Assembly (NCBI GenBank): GCA_016788945.1
Contig: JAEUSA010000367.1
Location: forward strand, 1-13,868
Length of the DNA: 13,868 nt
Source of the DNA: Leptospiraceae bacterium
Lineage (GTDB): Bacteria; Spirochaetota; Leptospiria; Turneriellales; Turneriellaceae
Direction of reading: 5' to 3'
Both the position numbers and the translations under genes were made by a program. The notes beneath the pieces were generated by a model that was not told the origin of the DNA, made no database searches, and saw only the letters and a program-made list of their open reading frames with translations. Every line of letters starts with the position of its first letter. Positions within the stretch are counted from its first letter, which is position 1. Positions 1-5,504 of this stretch are shown in pieces.

Positions 1-48
1 TTATGCACAAGGGTCTACGGTCAGCGTCAAGTCTAATACCATACACAG

Positions 49-54
49 TATAAT
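49..54 (+). promoter_or_regulatory. Putative -10 promoter element for the small membrane protein gene
   Basis: A perfect TATAAT hexamer lies 38 bases before the ATG at 93, so a transcript would begin near position 61. No good TTGACA-like -35 box is present at 16-18 bases upstream (the bases there read about GTCAAG). The call therefore rests on the -10 match and its position in an AT-rich patch. Confidence 0.45.
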
Positions 55-92
55 ATATTGCCGGCAGAGCTTTTTTTCACTAACTTCCCCGC

Positions 93-323
93 ATGAAATC
101 CTCCAACCTCACATACCTGATCATTCTCGCGCTCGTGATGGCGGTTCTGCCATTTGGTGAGCAGCCGCATCTGTGGCAGAAACTTTTGCTGTTGAAAGAT
201 GGCTACCTGCACCAGCCGCTCGACTGGTTTGACCTTCTAATGCACGGCGGTCCGCTCGTGGCGGTTTTAGTGATTCTTGCTGCGCGCGGTATCACAAAGC
301 TGCGTGCGAAAGCTGCTGCATAA
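93..323 (+). CDS. Small conserved two-helix membrane protein ('RND transporter'-annotated family)
   Basis: A 76-aa protein with a hydrophobic segment at about residues 6-21 and a second at about 52-65, joined by a conserved-looking stretch: QPHLWQKL (24-31), then PLDWFDLLMHGGPL (42-55). From memory, proteins of 65-75 aa with the pattern P-HL--KL--L--G-L--P-D-FDLL-HG-PL occur widely in diderm bacteria and are often labelled 'RND transporter', although they are far too small to be an RND pump. The biochemical role is unknown; an inner-membrane accessory protein is the most that can be inferred. The ATG at 93 is the only sensible start, but no Shine-Dalgarno precedes it (the leader reads CTTCCCCGC). 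A TATAAT box sits at 49-54. It is the only + strand gene here and converges on the sulfatase-like gene, leaving 36 bases between the two stops. Confidence 0.8.
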   Translation: MKSSNLTYLIILALVMAVLPFGEQPHLWQKLLLLKDGYLHQPLDWFDLLMHGGPLVAVLVILAARGITKLRAKAAA

Positions 324-359
324 CCGTTTTGCTGCTGGGGCAGGGCGGCGTGATGAAAA

Positions 360-2249
360 TTACTTCTTCGCGCGGTGCGTCATGTACCACTGTTTTTGCG
401 TGTCGCGTGCCTTTAAGACTTCGGCGCGCAGTAATGTGGTGATATCTTTGCGCTGCGCCGCGAGGTTGTTTTTTTCTTCGGGGTCTTGCAGCAGATTATA
501 GAGTTCTTCTTTGCCGCCCTCGGGTTGCAGTGTATATTTCCAGTCGCCGTCGCGCACTCCGGAAATATCGTTTTCCCAGTCGGTGTGAAAGTATGCGAGG
601 CGCGAGCGATGCGAGCGAATCAGCGAAATGCCCATGTACGATGCGGGCAGGGCGATACCCGCCATATCGAGAGCGGTCGGCGCGACATCGATGCTGCGCG
701 AAACGCCGCGGTAGATATTTTTGTTCGGGAATAATTTGCGGTTATAGATCAAAAAGGGGATTGCCACATTTTCTTCGTACAGCTGCAGCGCGTGCAGATA
801 ATTGCCGGGGTGCTGGTAAAAGGCTTCGCCGTGATCGGCAAAAACAAACAATAGCGTATCGTCTAACACACCGGCTTTTTCCAGTGCCTTCACCAATTCC
901 CCAAGGCAGTGGTCGGCATAGTGTAGCGAGTTGAGATATTCGCGCAGCAAGCGCTCTTGCCGTGTCGATGCGGTATTAATCTCACTTTCGGAAAACAGCT
1001 GGAACTCGGGAAAGGGAATGCTGTACGGATGGTGCGGCATGACTGGAATAAAGGTGATGAACCAGGGTGTGCCCGACGAGCGGGCAATAAAATCGATCGC
1101 CGGTTTGATGTATGCGCGGTCGTCGATCGAAAAGCCGCTCGTCTTCACGTATTCGGGCGAAGCTAACGTGTACATATCGGCCTGGTAGTCGATGCGGCGC
1201 TTTTTGAGAAAGTCGCGGTAGTTCCAGTTGTCGAGGCTTGCCGTATGCAGAACGGCCGTGCGGTAGCCGGCGTCTTTCAGGGTCTCAAAAATTGTCGGCG
1301 CCGGGAAATCCGGCTCACTCATCGGTATCCAGTTTTTATTCGGCGGATTGTACGCCGACATGAGGGCGTTATAGCGCGCATTGGCGGAAAGCGGAAACTG
1401 CGTGTAGTGTTTCTCGAAGATGAAGGCATTCTGCTGCAGGCGTTCATAGGTCGGCATCACCGGCTGGCCTTTGGCCTTCATCGCCGCATAACGCGACGAC
1501 GTCGATTCCATGATGTAGAAAATCACGTTGTAGCGCCCGCGTTTGACCGGGGTGGCGGGCATCTGCACCGGGTTAATGACAGATAAGGAATTCCATAGCA
1601 GGGATTTTCCCGCGCTGATCAACCCCGGCACCATAGCGTTTTTGAGCTTTTGGCGATCAACGTTGCGCTCATAGGCATAGACGAAGGGGTTCGTATGGAC
1701 ATTTGCCCGCCATTCGGGTGTGTCGCGCGTTGCCGGTGCATTCACCATACCCGCACGCGCCATACCGATGCATAACAGCGGTGAGGCAAAAACGGCAAAA
1801 TTCACATAGCGGTGGCGTCCGAGAAAGATCGCCAGCAGTGAGGCCCCCAGCATGCCCACGGCAAATAAGGCGATCTCACGGCTGATCTCTTTGACCGCCG
1901 AATGAAAGAATTCAGCGGCAACCGAACCTAAGCCTGCGCCGACCGTGGCAAACTCGGCCGGTTTTTCGAAAATCTGAAAATAACCCGAAACGAAGATGAA
2001 TCCTATTGCGGATGCAAAAAGTACCAACACCCGCGCCGAACGCCCCGCACGCGGCGATAGCCGGTAAAGCGCCGTGAGTATGATGGTCACGGGTATAACG
2101 ACCAACAGGTCGGTCATCAGGCCGCGAAAATAGAAGCGGGCGGTATCGGTGGCAAAGCCGCTTTGTGCGATGATACCGAGATATAACAACCGCCAGCAAA
2201 GATGCCAGAAGACTATCAGAGAGAAAGATATCAGCGCGAAGCGCAGCAC
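360..2249 (-). CDS. Membrane-anchored sulfatase / LtaS-like alkaline-phosphatase superfamily protein
   Basis: A 629-aa protein. About five hydrophobic helices occupy residues 1-165 and are followed by an extracytoplasmic catalytic domain (about 238-610) of the alkaline-phosphatase/sulfatase superfamily, the layout of LtaS and EptA-type enzymes. Visible metal-ligand motifs are YIMES (245-249, Glu248) and ADHGE (471-475), with His480 and His486 downstream. The nucleophile position falls in PLSANAR (286-292). This aligns with sulfatase C/S-x-P-S-R as S-A-N-A-R, so the Pro-Ser of the formylglycine signature is missing. The C-terminus (ELYNLLQDPEEKNNLA) is typical of sulfatases. Function could be sulfate-ester hydrolysis or phospho-group transfer to envelope glycans or lipids; the substrate cannot be read from the sequence. 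The start is GTG at 2249, preceded by GAGG at 2257-2260 with a 7-nt spacer. It lies 121 nt after tatC, with a short leader-like ORF overlapping its start. Confidence 0.86.
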   Translation of the reverse strand: MLRFALISFSLIVFWHLCWRLLYLGIIAQSGFATDTARFYFRGLMTDLLVVIPVTIILTALYRLSPRAGRSARVLVLFASAIGFIFVSGYFQIFEKPAEFATVGAGLGSVAAEFFHSAVKEISREIALFAVGMLGASLLAIFLGRHRYVNFAVFASPLLCIGMARAGMVNAPATRDTPEWRANVHTNPFVYAYERNVDRQKLKNAMVPGLISAGKSLLWNSLSVINPVQMPATPVKRGRYNVIFYIMESTSSRYAAMKAKGQPVMPTYERLQQNAFIFEKHYTQFPLSANARYNALMSAYNPPNKNWIPMSEPDFPAPTIFETLKDAGYRTAVLHTASLDNWNYRDFLKKRRIDYQADMYTLASPEYVKTSGFSIDDRAYIKPAIDFIARSSGTPWFITFIPVMPHHPYSIPFPEFQLFSESEINTASTRQERLLREYLNSLHYADHCLGELVKALEKAGVLDDTLLFVFADHGEAFYQHPGNYLHALQLYEENVAIPFLIYNRKLFPNKNIYRGVSRSIDVAPTALDMAGIALPASYMGISLIRSHRSRLAYFHTDWENDISGVRDGDWKYTLQPEGGKEELYNLLQDPEEKNNLAAQRKDITTLLRAEVLKARDTQKQWYMTHRAKK

Positions 2250-2311
2250 GTGTTAACCTCGCTATGAATGCGGGTGGTTGTGAAAAGATATTTGGCAGTT
2301 TTCGGGGCCAT
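2231..2311 (-). CDS. Possible 26-aa leader ORF overlapping the sulfatase start
   Basis: ATG at 2311, TGA at 2231-2233. The protein begins MAPKTAKYLF and ends VNTCCASR. It is too short and too plain to assign a fold. What makes it notable is the ribosome-binding site just upstream, GGGAGGAGG at 2316-2324, the strongest in the window. It sits 4 nt from the ATG, slightly closer than ideal. The ORF runs past the GTG start of the sulfatase-like gene (2249) in another frame and stops 19 nt inside it. This would suit translational coupling or a leader peptide. It could equally be a chance ORF, with the purine-rich patch serving some other purpose. Confidence 0.35.
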   Translation of the reverse strand: MAPKTAKYLFTTTRIHSEVNTCCASR

Positions 2312-2315
2312 ATGA

Positions 2316-2324
2316 CCTCCTCCC
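2316..2324 (-). promoter_or_regulatory. Near-perfect Shine-Dalgarno upstream of the 26-aa ORF
   Basis: On the - strand this reads GGGAGGAGG, followed by TCAT and then ATG at 2311. It is 67 nt away from the GTG of the sulfatase-like gene, too far to serve that start directly. It therefore either drives the short ORF or marks a ribosome standby site. Confidence 0.45.
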
Positions 2325-2332
2325 TGATGTGA

Positions 2333-2348
2333 CATAAGATACCTTATG
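2333..2348. repeat. 16-bp inverted repeat between tatC and the sulfatase-like gene
   Basis: The sequence CATAAG-ATAC-CTTATG has two perfect 6-bp arms around a 4-bp centre. It is the right size for a dimeric repressor site and lies just upstream (in - strand terms) of the strong Shine-Dalgarno at 2316-2324. The - strand also carries TATCTT in the centre, a weak -10-like hexamer. There is no T-tract after it, so it does not look like an intrinsic terminator. An operator role is inference. Confidence 0.3.
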
Positions 2349-2370
2349 GGAAGTTGTTCATAGGAGTGGA

Positions 2371-3219
2371 TTAACCGCCCTTGCGTTCCATCAGCCGTAC
2401 GAGCAAGGCAGAGAGAAAATAAAGCCCCATCATCGGCAGCATCAGCGACAGCATGGCAAAGACATCGGGTGGCATCACGACAATCGAAAACAGGCACAGG
2501 ACGACGATTGCATGCCGCCAGAAGCGGAAGAACAGCCCACTCGAGATAATCCCGAGCGAACCCAACAGTACCGAGACCACCGGCAGCTGGAAGCTCAGGC
2601 CGAAAGCAATATGGAACCCGGTGAAGAACGACAGGTAATCCGCTATGGTGAGGTTAATCTCAGGCCGCACGCTTTCGGTTGCCGAAAGCACAATCGGCGG
2701 TGGCAGCCACTGGAACACCAGAAAATCCGCCACCGTACCCCAGGTGACCAGCCGCGCAAACAGCACGCCGCACCAGAACAAGGCGACCGACGATATGAGA
2801 ATGATACTACCCCAGCGGCGAATGCCGGCAGAAAGCGCCGGTGTGATGAAACGCCAGATCTCGAAGATGATAAAGGGAAAGCTGAGGATAAACCCCGCGA
2901 GCAACAGGATCTTGAACTCGATGGCGAAATTATCGCCGAGGCGCGTGGTCATAATTTTGACCGGCGGCATGTCGGGCAGCCGTGATTTGCGTATCAGGTC
3001 GGCGACCGGTCCCATGAGGAACTTCCATACCTGGTCATAGAAAAAATAGCTCACCGTCGCAAAGACGGCAATCCACAGCACGCTGCGCATCAGCCGTTTT
3101 CTGAGCTCACCCAAATGTTCGCTCATCGGCATGAAGCCCTGCTCTTGCCTCAGCCGGCGGATATCAGCGCTTGCCTGCCGCGCCGAATTATCGTTATCGA
3201 GTTCCTGGTCGAGCGGCAT
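2371..3219 (-). CDS. tatC: Sec-independent protein translocase subunit TatC
   Basis: TatC is the six-helix inner-membrane receptor of the twin-arginine translocase; it binds signal peptides of folded precursors and recruits TatA. The protein is 282 aa. The cytoplasmic N-terminal signature is MSEHLGELRKRL (32-43, including the invariant Glu38). The periplasmic/TM2-3 signature is FPFIIFEIWRFITPAL (114-129); its Glu120 corresponds to E. coli Glu103. The MPPD motif (249-252) precedes the last helices. The ATG at 3219 shares its A with the TGA of the preceding nitronate monooxygenase-like gene (TGATG), which favours this start by coupling. Met30 or Met32 would give a more family-typical N-terminus, and Met30 has AGGG 5 nt before it, so the first 29 residues are uncertain. 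No tatA or tatB lies in the window. Confidence 0.97.
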   Translation of the reverse strand: MPLDQELDNDNSARQASADIRRLRQEQGFMPMSEHLGELRKRLMRSVLWIAVFATVSYFFYDQVWKFLMGPVADLIRKSRLPDMPPVKIMTTRLGDNFAIEFKILLLAGFILSFPFIIFEIWRFITPALSAGIRRWGSIILISSVALFWCGVLFARLVTWGTVADFLVFQWLPPPIVLSATESVRPEINLTIADYLSFFTGFHIAFGLSFQLPVVSVLLGSLGIISSGLFFRFWRHAIVVLCLFSIVVMPPDVFAMLSLMLPMMGLYFLSALLVRLMERKGG

Positions 3220-4124
3220 CAGGGCAGACCTTGGACTATCTCTCGGTATTCCTGAGCCATCGAGGTGACGACTTCGGCTGCGGGTGTAATGCGGTCAATC
3301 TGCGCGACGCCGTGGCCTGCAGACCACACCTCTTTCCACGATTTGGCGTCGACAGAAAGCCCTGATTCTGGCTTGAAGTCAGGATCTAACTTGTCGATCG
3401 AGCGCTTGAGCCAGTTGGCGGGTATGCCGGAAATTTTCGGTGAATAGATTATTTCTTCAGGCGCAGAATCAATCAGCATCTGTTTGTATTCGTCATATGC
3501 GTTGGCCTCGGGTGTCGCGATGAGCCGCGTGCCGACATAGACGGCATCGGCGCCCAGCGCAAGCGCGGCAGCCATTTGCCGGCCGGTAGAGATGGCCCCC
3601 GAGGCTACGACCGGCAGCCCGGGAATTTCTTTTTTCAGGTATGGTATGAGCGCAAACGGACTTATTGCTCCGGCATGCCCCCCTGCCCCCTGCGCGACGG
3701 CAATGAGCGCATCGGCACCGCATTTGGCGACGATATTGGCATGCTTGAGTGTGGTCACATCGCAGAAAATTTTCGCTCCGGCTGCTTTGGCTTCTTTGAC
3801 AATCGAACGCGGTGAACCCAGCGAAGTAATCAGCAGTTCAACCTTAAATTCGAGACAGATTTCGAACTGGCGCATCCAGTTGGGGTTATGTTCTTTGTGC
3901 AGAATCAGGTTGATACCGATCGGTTTCGCTGTGCGCGCGCGAATCTCGCCTAAGCCTTTGCGCAACTCGTCGGTCGTGCGGTAATTGAGTGCAGGCATTG
4001 TACCGATGCCGCCGGCATTCGATACCGCGCACACCAGGTCGGGATAAGACACGAGAAACATGGGCGCGCCGATGATCGGCAGATCTATGCCCAGCATCTC
4101 AGACACGGCGGTCTTTATCTGCAT
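3219..4124 (-). CDS. Nitronate monooxygenase-family FMN flavoprotein (2-nitropropane dioxygenase-like)
   Basis: A 301-aa single-domain TIM barrel. The N-terminus carries PIIGAPM (16-22), the usual FMN-proximal start of this family. GAGGHAG (146-152) contains His150, which corresponds to the catalytic His of class I nitronate monooxygenases. The phosphate-binding segment is VVASGAISTGRQMAAALALG (172-191), followed by GADAVYVGTRLIATPEA (191-207). Family members oxidise alkyl nitronates such as propionate-3-nitronate using FMN and O2, but FabK enoyl-ACP reductases share the fold. The GGH motif and lack of a FabK-like setting favour a nitronate monooxygenase; the true substrate is unknown. The ATG at 4124 has only a weak ribosome-binding site. 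Its TGA overlaps the tatC ATG, so the two are probably co-translated even though no functional link is evident. Confidence 0.9.
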   Translation of the reverse strand: MQIKTAVSEMLGIDLPIIGAPMFLVSYPDLVCAVSNAGGIGTMPALNYRTTDELRKGLGEIRARTAKPIGINLILHKEHNPNWMRQFEICLEFKVELLITSLGSPRSIVKEAKAAGAKIFCDVTTLKHANIVAKCGADALIAVAQGAGGHAGAISPFALIPYLKKEIPGLPVVASGAISTGRQMAAALALGADAVYVGTRLIATPEANAYDEYKQMLIDSAPEEIIYSPKISGIPANWLKRSIDKLDPDFKPESGLSVDAKSWKEVWSAGHGVAQIDRITPAAEVVTSMAQEYREIVQGLP

Positions 4125-4173
4125 GCGGTTGTTTTCAGGCGTGATTCAGCGCGTAAATGAAGTATCATGCCGC

Positions 4174-4203
4174 CTTGTGCTACGGCGAGAGCCTTTGCAC
4201 AAG
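4174..4203. repeat. Inverted repeat in the engB / NMO gap
   Basis: CTTGTGC at 4174-4180 and GCACAAG at 4197-4203 are perfect 7-bp complementary arms around a 16-nt loop. They lie in the 85-nt gap after engB, overlapping nothing coding. No T-run follows on the - strand, so it is not a standard terminator. It could be an RNA stem that modulates readthrough, or a chance repeat. Confidence 0.3.
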
Positions 4204-4209
4204 AAGAGC

Positions 4210-4824
4210 TCACCCCAATGAGGCAATATAGTTACGCAAATAGTCGAGGTTGGTGCGTTCTTTAGCTGAGACCAGCATGATTTCGAAAAAGTCCCGATTC
4301 TCGGCGTATTCTTTGCGGATTTTCGCGGTTTCTGATTGGTTGAGCTGGTCTGCCTTGTTCAGGCACAGAATGGTCGGTATGTGCCGCGCCTTCATGATAG
4401 AAGAAATTTCGCGCTCTTCGTCCTCAACCTTGCGCCGGCAATCCATCACGAGGCAGATTGCTTTTATGCCTTCGCGCCGCGTGATGTATTCGCCGAGAAA
4501 TTCGGCGAAACGTTTGCGGAATGCTGCCGAACTCTGCGCATAACCATAACCGGGAAAATCTGCCAGCGTCAGCCGCGATTGGTCGGGTTTGCTGCCTAAT
4601 TGAAACAGCTGAATGAGCCGTGTCGAGCCGGGTCGCGAAGAAACCTGCGGCGCCTTCTGCGTCTGCAGCAGCGTTGCGAGCAGAGAAGATTTTCCGCTAT
4701 TCGAACGACCGAGAAAGGCGATTTCAGCGCCCGTCGCGGGTAAGGCCGACACGCTGTTAAACTTGCCGAGTGGTTGTGCCGGCAGACGGTTTCTGTCGGC
4801 AAAAACGGTTTTCGAATAGATCAT
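4210..4824 (-). CDS. engB: Ribosome biogenesis GTPase EngB (YsxC/YihA)
   Basis: A 204-aa TRAFAC-class GTPase of the EngB family, which acts in late assembly of the large ribosomal subunit; the length is typical. The motifs occur in order: G1 GRSNSGKSS (39-47), G2 region SRPGSTR with Thr68, G3 DFPGYGYA (89-96, the DxPGYG form diagnostic of EngB), G4 NKAD (156-159) and G5 SAK (186-188). Many EngB proteins have TKAD in place of NKAD at G4; this one has the canonical Asn. The ATG at 4824 follows the NUDIX stop with no gap (TGAATG), and no Shine-Dalgarno is visible, so translation probably depends on coupling. The family is usually essential. Confidence 0.96.
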   Translation of the reverse strand: MIYSKTVFADRNRLPAQPLGKFNSVSALPATGAEIAFLGRSNSGKSSLLATLLQTQKAPQVSSRPGSTRLIQLFQLGSKPDQSRLTLADFPGYGYAQSSAAFRKRFAEFLGEYITRREGIKAICLVMDCRRKVEDEEREISSIMKARHIPTILCLNKADQLNQSETAKIRKEYAENRDFFEIMLVSAKERTNLDYLRNYIASLG

Positions 4825-5262
4825 TCAGCGGGGTTTCGGCAGGCTGCCGCTCTTGCGGAATTTCAGATAATCAGATAGAATCTGCCGATGGTCGAAGGCC
4901 AGTTCATGCGGAAGTTTCTTCAGGTCGAAAACTGCCAGGTTTTTCGCATCGTCTGCCGCTACGGGAACTCCGCGCGCATCGGCGACGAACACGGTTGAGA
5001 TTGTATGCCGGCGTGGATCGCGCGCCGGATTCGAATAGGTATAGAGCAATGATTTCAGCCGCACGCTGAGCCCGGTTTCTTCTTGCGCTTCGCGGCGCGC
5101 CGCATCTTCGAGCGATTCGCCATAATCGACGAAGCCGCCGGGTATCGCCCAGCCATGCGGCGGATTTTTTCTTTCAATGAGTACGATGCCGTTTTTCAGT
5201 TCAATGATGATGTCGACGGTGGGTACCGGATTACGGTAGGTTTTTTCTTTTTTCCAGAACAT
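4825..5262 (-). CDS. NUDIX hydrolase, ADP-ribose pyrophosphatase-like
   Basis: A 145-aa single-domain NUDIX protein. The Nudix box is complete (GX5EX7REUXEEXGU, starting at Gly43): Glu49, then REAQEETGL (57-65) with the metal-binding Glu58, Glu61 and Glu62. It is preceded by GWAIPGG (37-43) and followed by [11 protein letters not shown] (76-86), a stretch resembling ADP-ribose or NADH-type hydrolases. The reaction would be Mg-dependent cleavage of a nucleoside diphosphate linked to another moiety. ADP-ribose is the best guess, but the substrate cannot be fixed from sequence. The ATG at 5262 shares its A with the TGA of the 54-aa ORF upstream (TGATG). Its own stop abuts the engB start. The first ten residues are rich in Lys and aromatics, with no signal peptide, so it is cytoplasmic. 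Confidence 0.93.
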   Translation of the reverse strand: MFWKKEKTYRNPVPTVDIIIELKNGIVLIERKNPPHGWAIPGGFVDYGESLEDAARREAQEETGLSVRLKSLLYTYSNPARDPRRHTISTVFVADARGVPVAADDAKNLAVFDLKKLPHELAFDHRQILSDYLKFRKSGSLPKPR

Positions 5263-5426
5263 CAGGTCGCCGCGCGCGTAGCGAGGCGCACCCAGATTTT
5301 GAATTTGCCCGCGCGGTCTTCATGCCATTCGACGCCTGCATCTTTCAGTTTCAGCTTAAGGCGGTATTTTTCGAGATCCAATAACTTGCTGGTGTCTTGC
5401 TCTGCCGTGTTGTTTCGCTGCTGCAT
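5262..5426 (-). CDS. Small 54-aa protein of unknown function
   Basis: The ORF starts with ATG at 5426 and ends with TGA at 5262-5264. The protein begins [20 protein letters not shown], continues [17 protein letters not shown] and ends with a basic tail (VRLATRAAT). It looks soluble and highly charged, with a likely helix at about 12-30 and a short beta-like segment (FKIWVRL, 42-48); no family is recognised. Three things support it as a real gene. A strong Shine-Dalgarno, GAGGGG at 5432-5437, sits 5 nt before the ATG. Its stop overlaps the NUDIX start as TGATG, the junction style of the whole cluster. It also fills what would otherwise be a 240-nt gap in an otherwise gap-free array. It is easily missed by length-filtered gene calling. 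Confidence 0.68.
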   Translation of the reverse strand: MQQRNNTAEQDTSKLLDLEKYRLKLKLKDAGVEWHEDRAGKFKIWVRLATRAAT

Positions 5427-5504
5427 ACGATCCCCTCATTGAGTATCGACTTGCGATTGAGGTGAAATTGAAGAAACCGGCAGGAGTTATGTCGCGTGGT
5501 TGCA

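Noticed and set aside
59..77. Palindrome TGCCGGCA followed by a T-run as a terminator
   Set aside because: The palindrome has no loop and only 8 bp, and the T-run begins several bases later, between a promoter-like -10 and the ATG. A terminator there makes little sense.
315..345. Hairpin CTGC-TGGG-GCAG as a bidirectional terminator between the convergent genes
   Set aside because: The stem is only 4 bp and there is no T-tract on either strand.
2645..3040. A 131-codon open frame on the + strand
   Set aside because: Antisense to tatC, with no recognisable features and no ribosome-binding site worth noting.
5427..5504. CCTCA / TGAGG pairing that could hide the 54-aa ORF's Shine-Dalgarno
   Set aside because: The arms are only 5 bp around a loop of over 20 nt; this is too weak to claim as a riboswitch or thermosensor.
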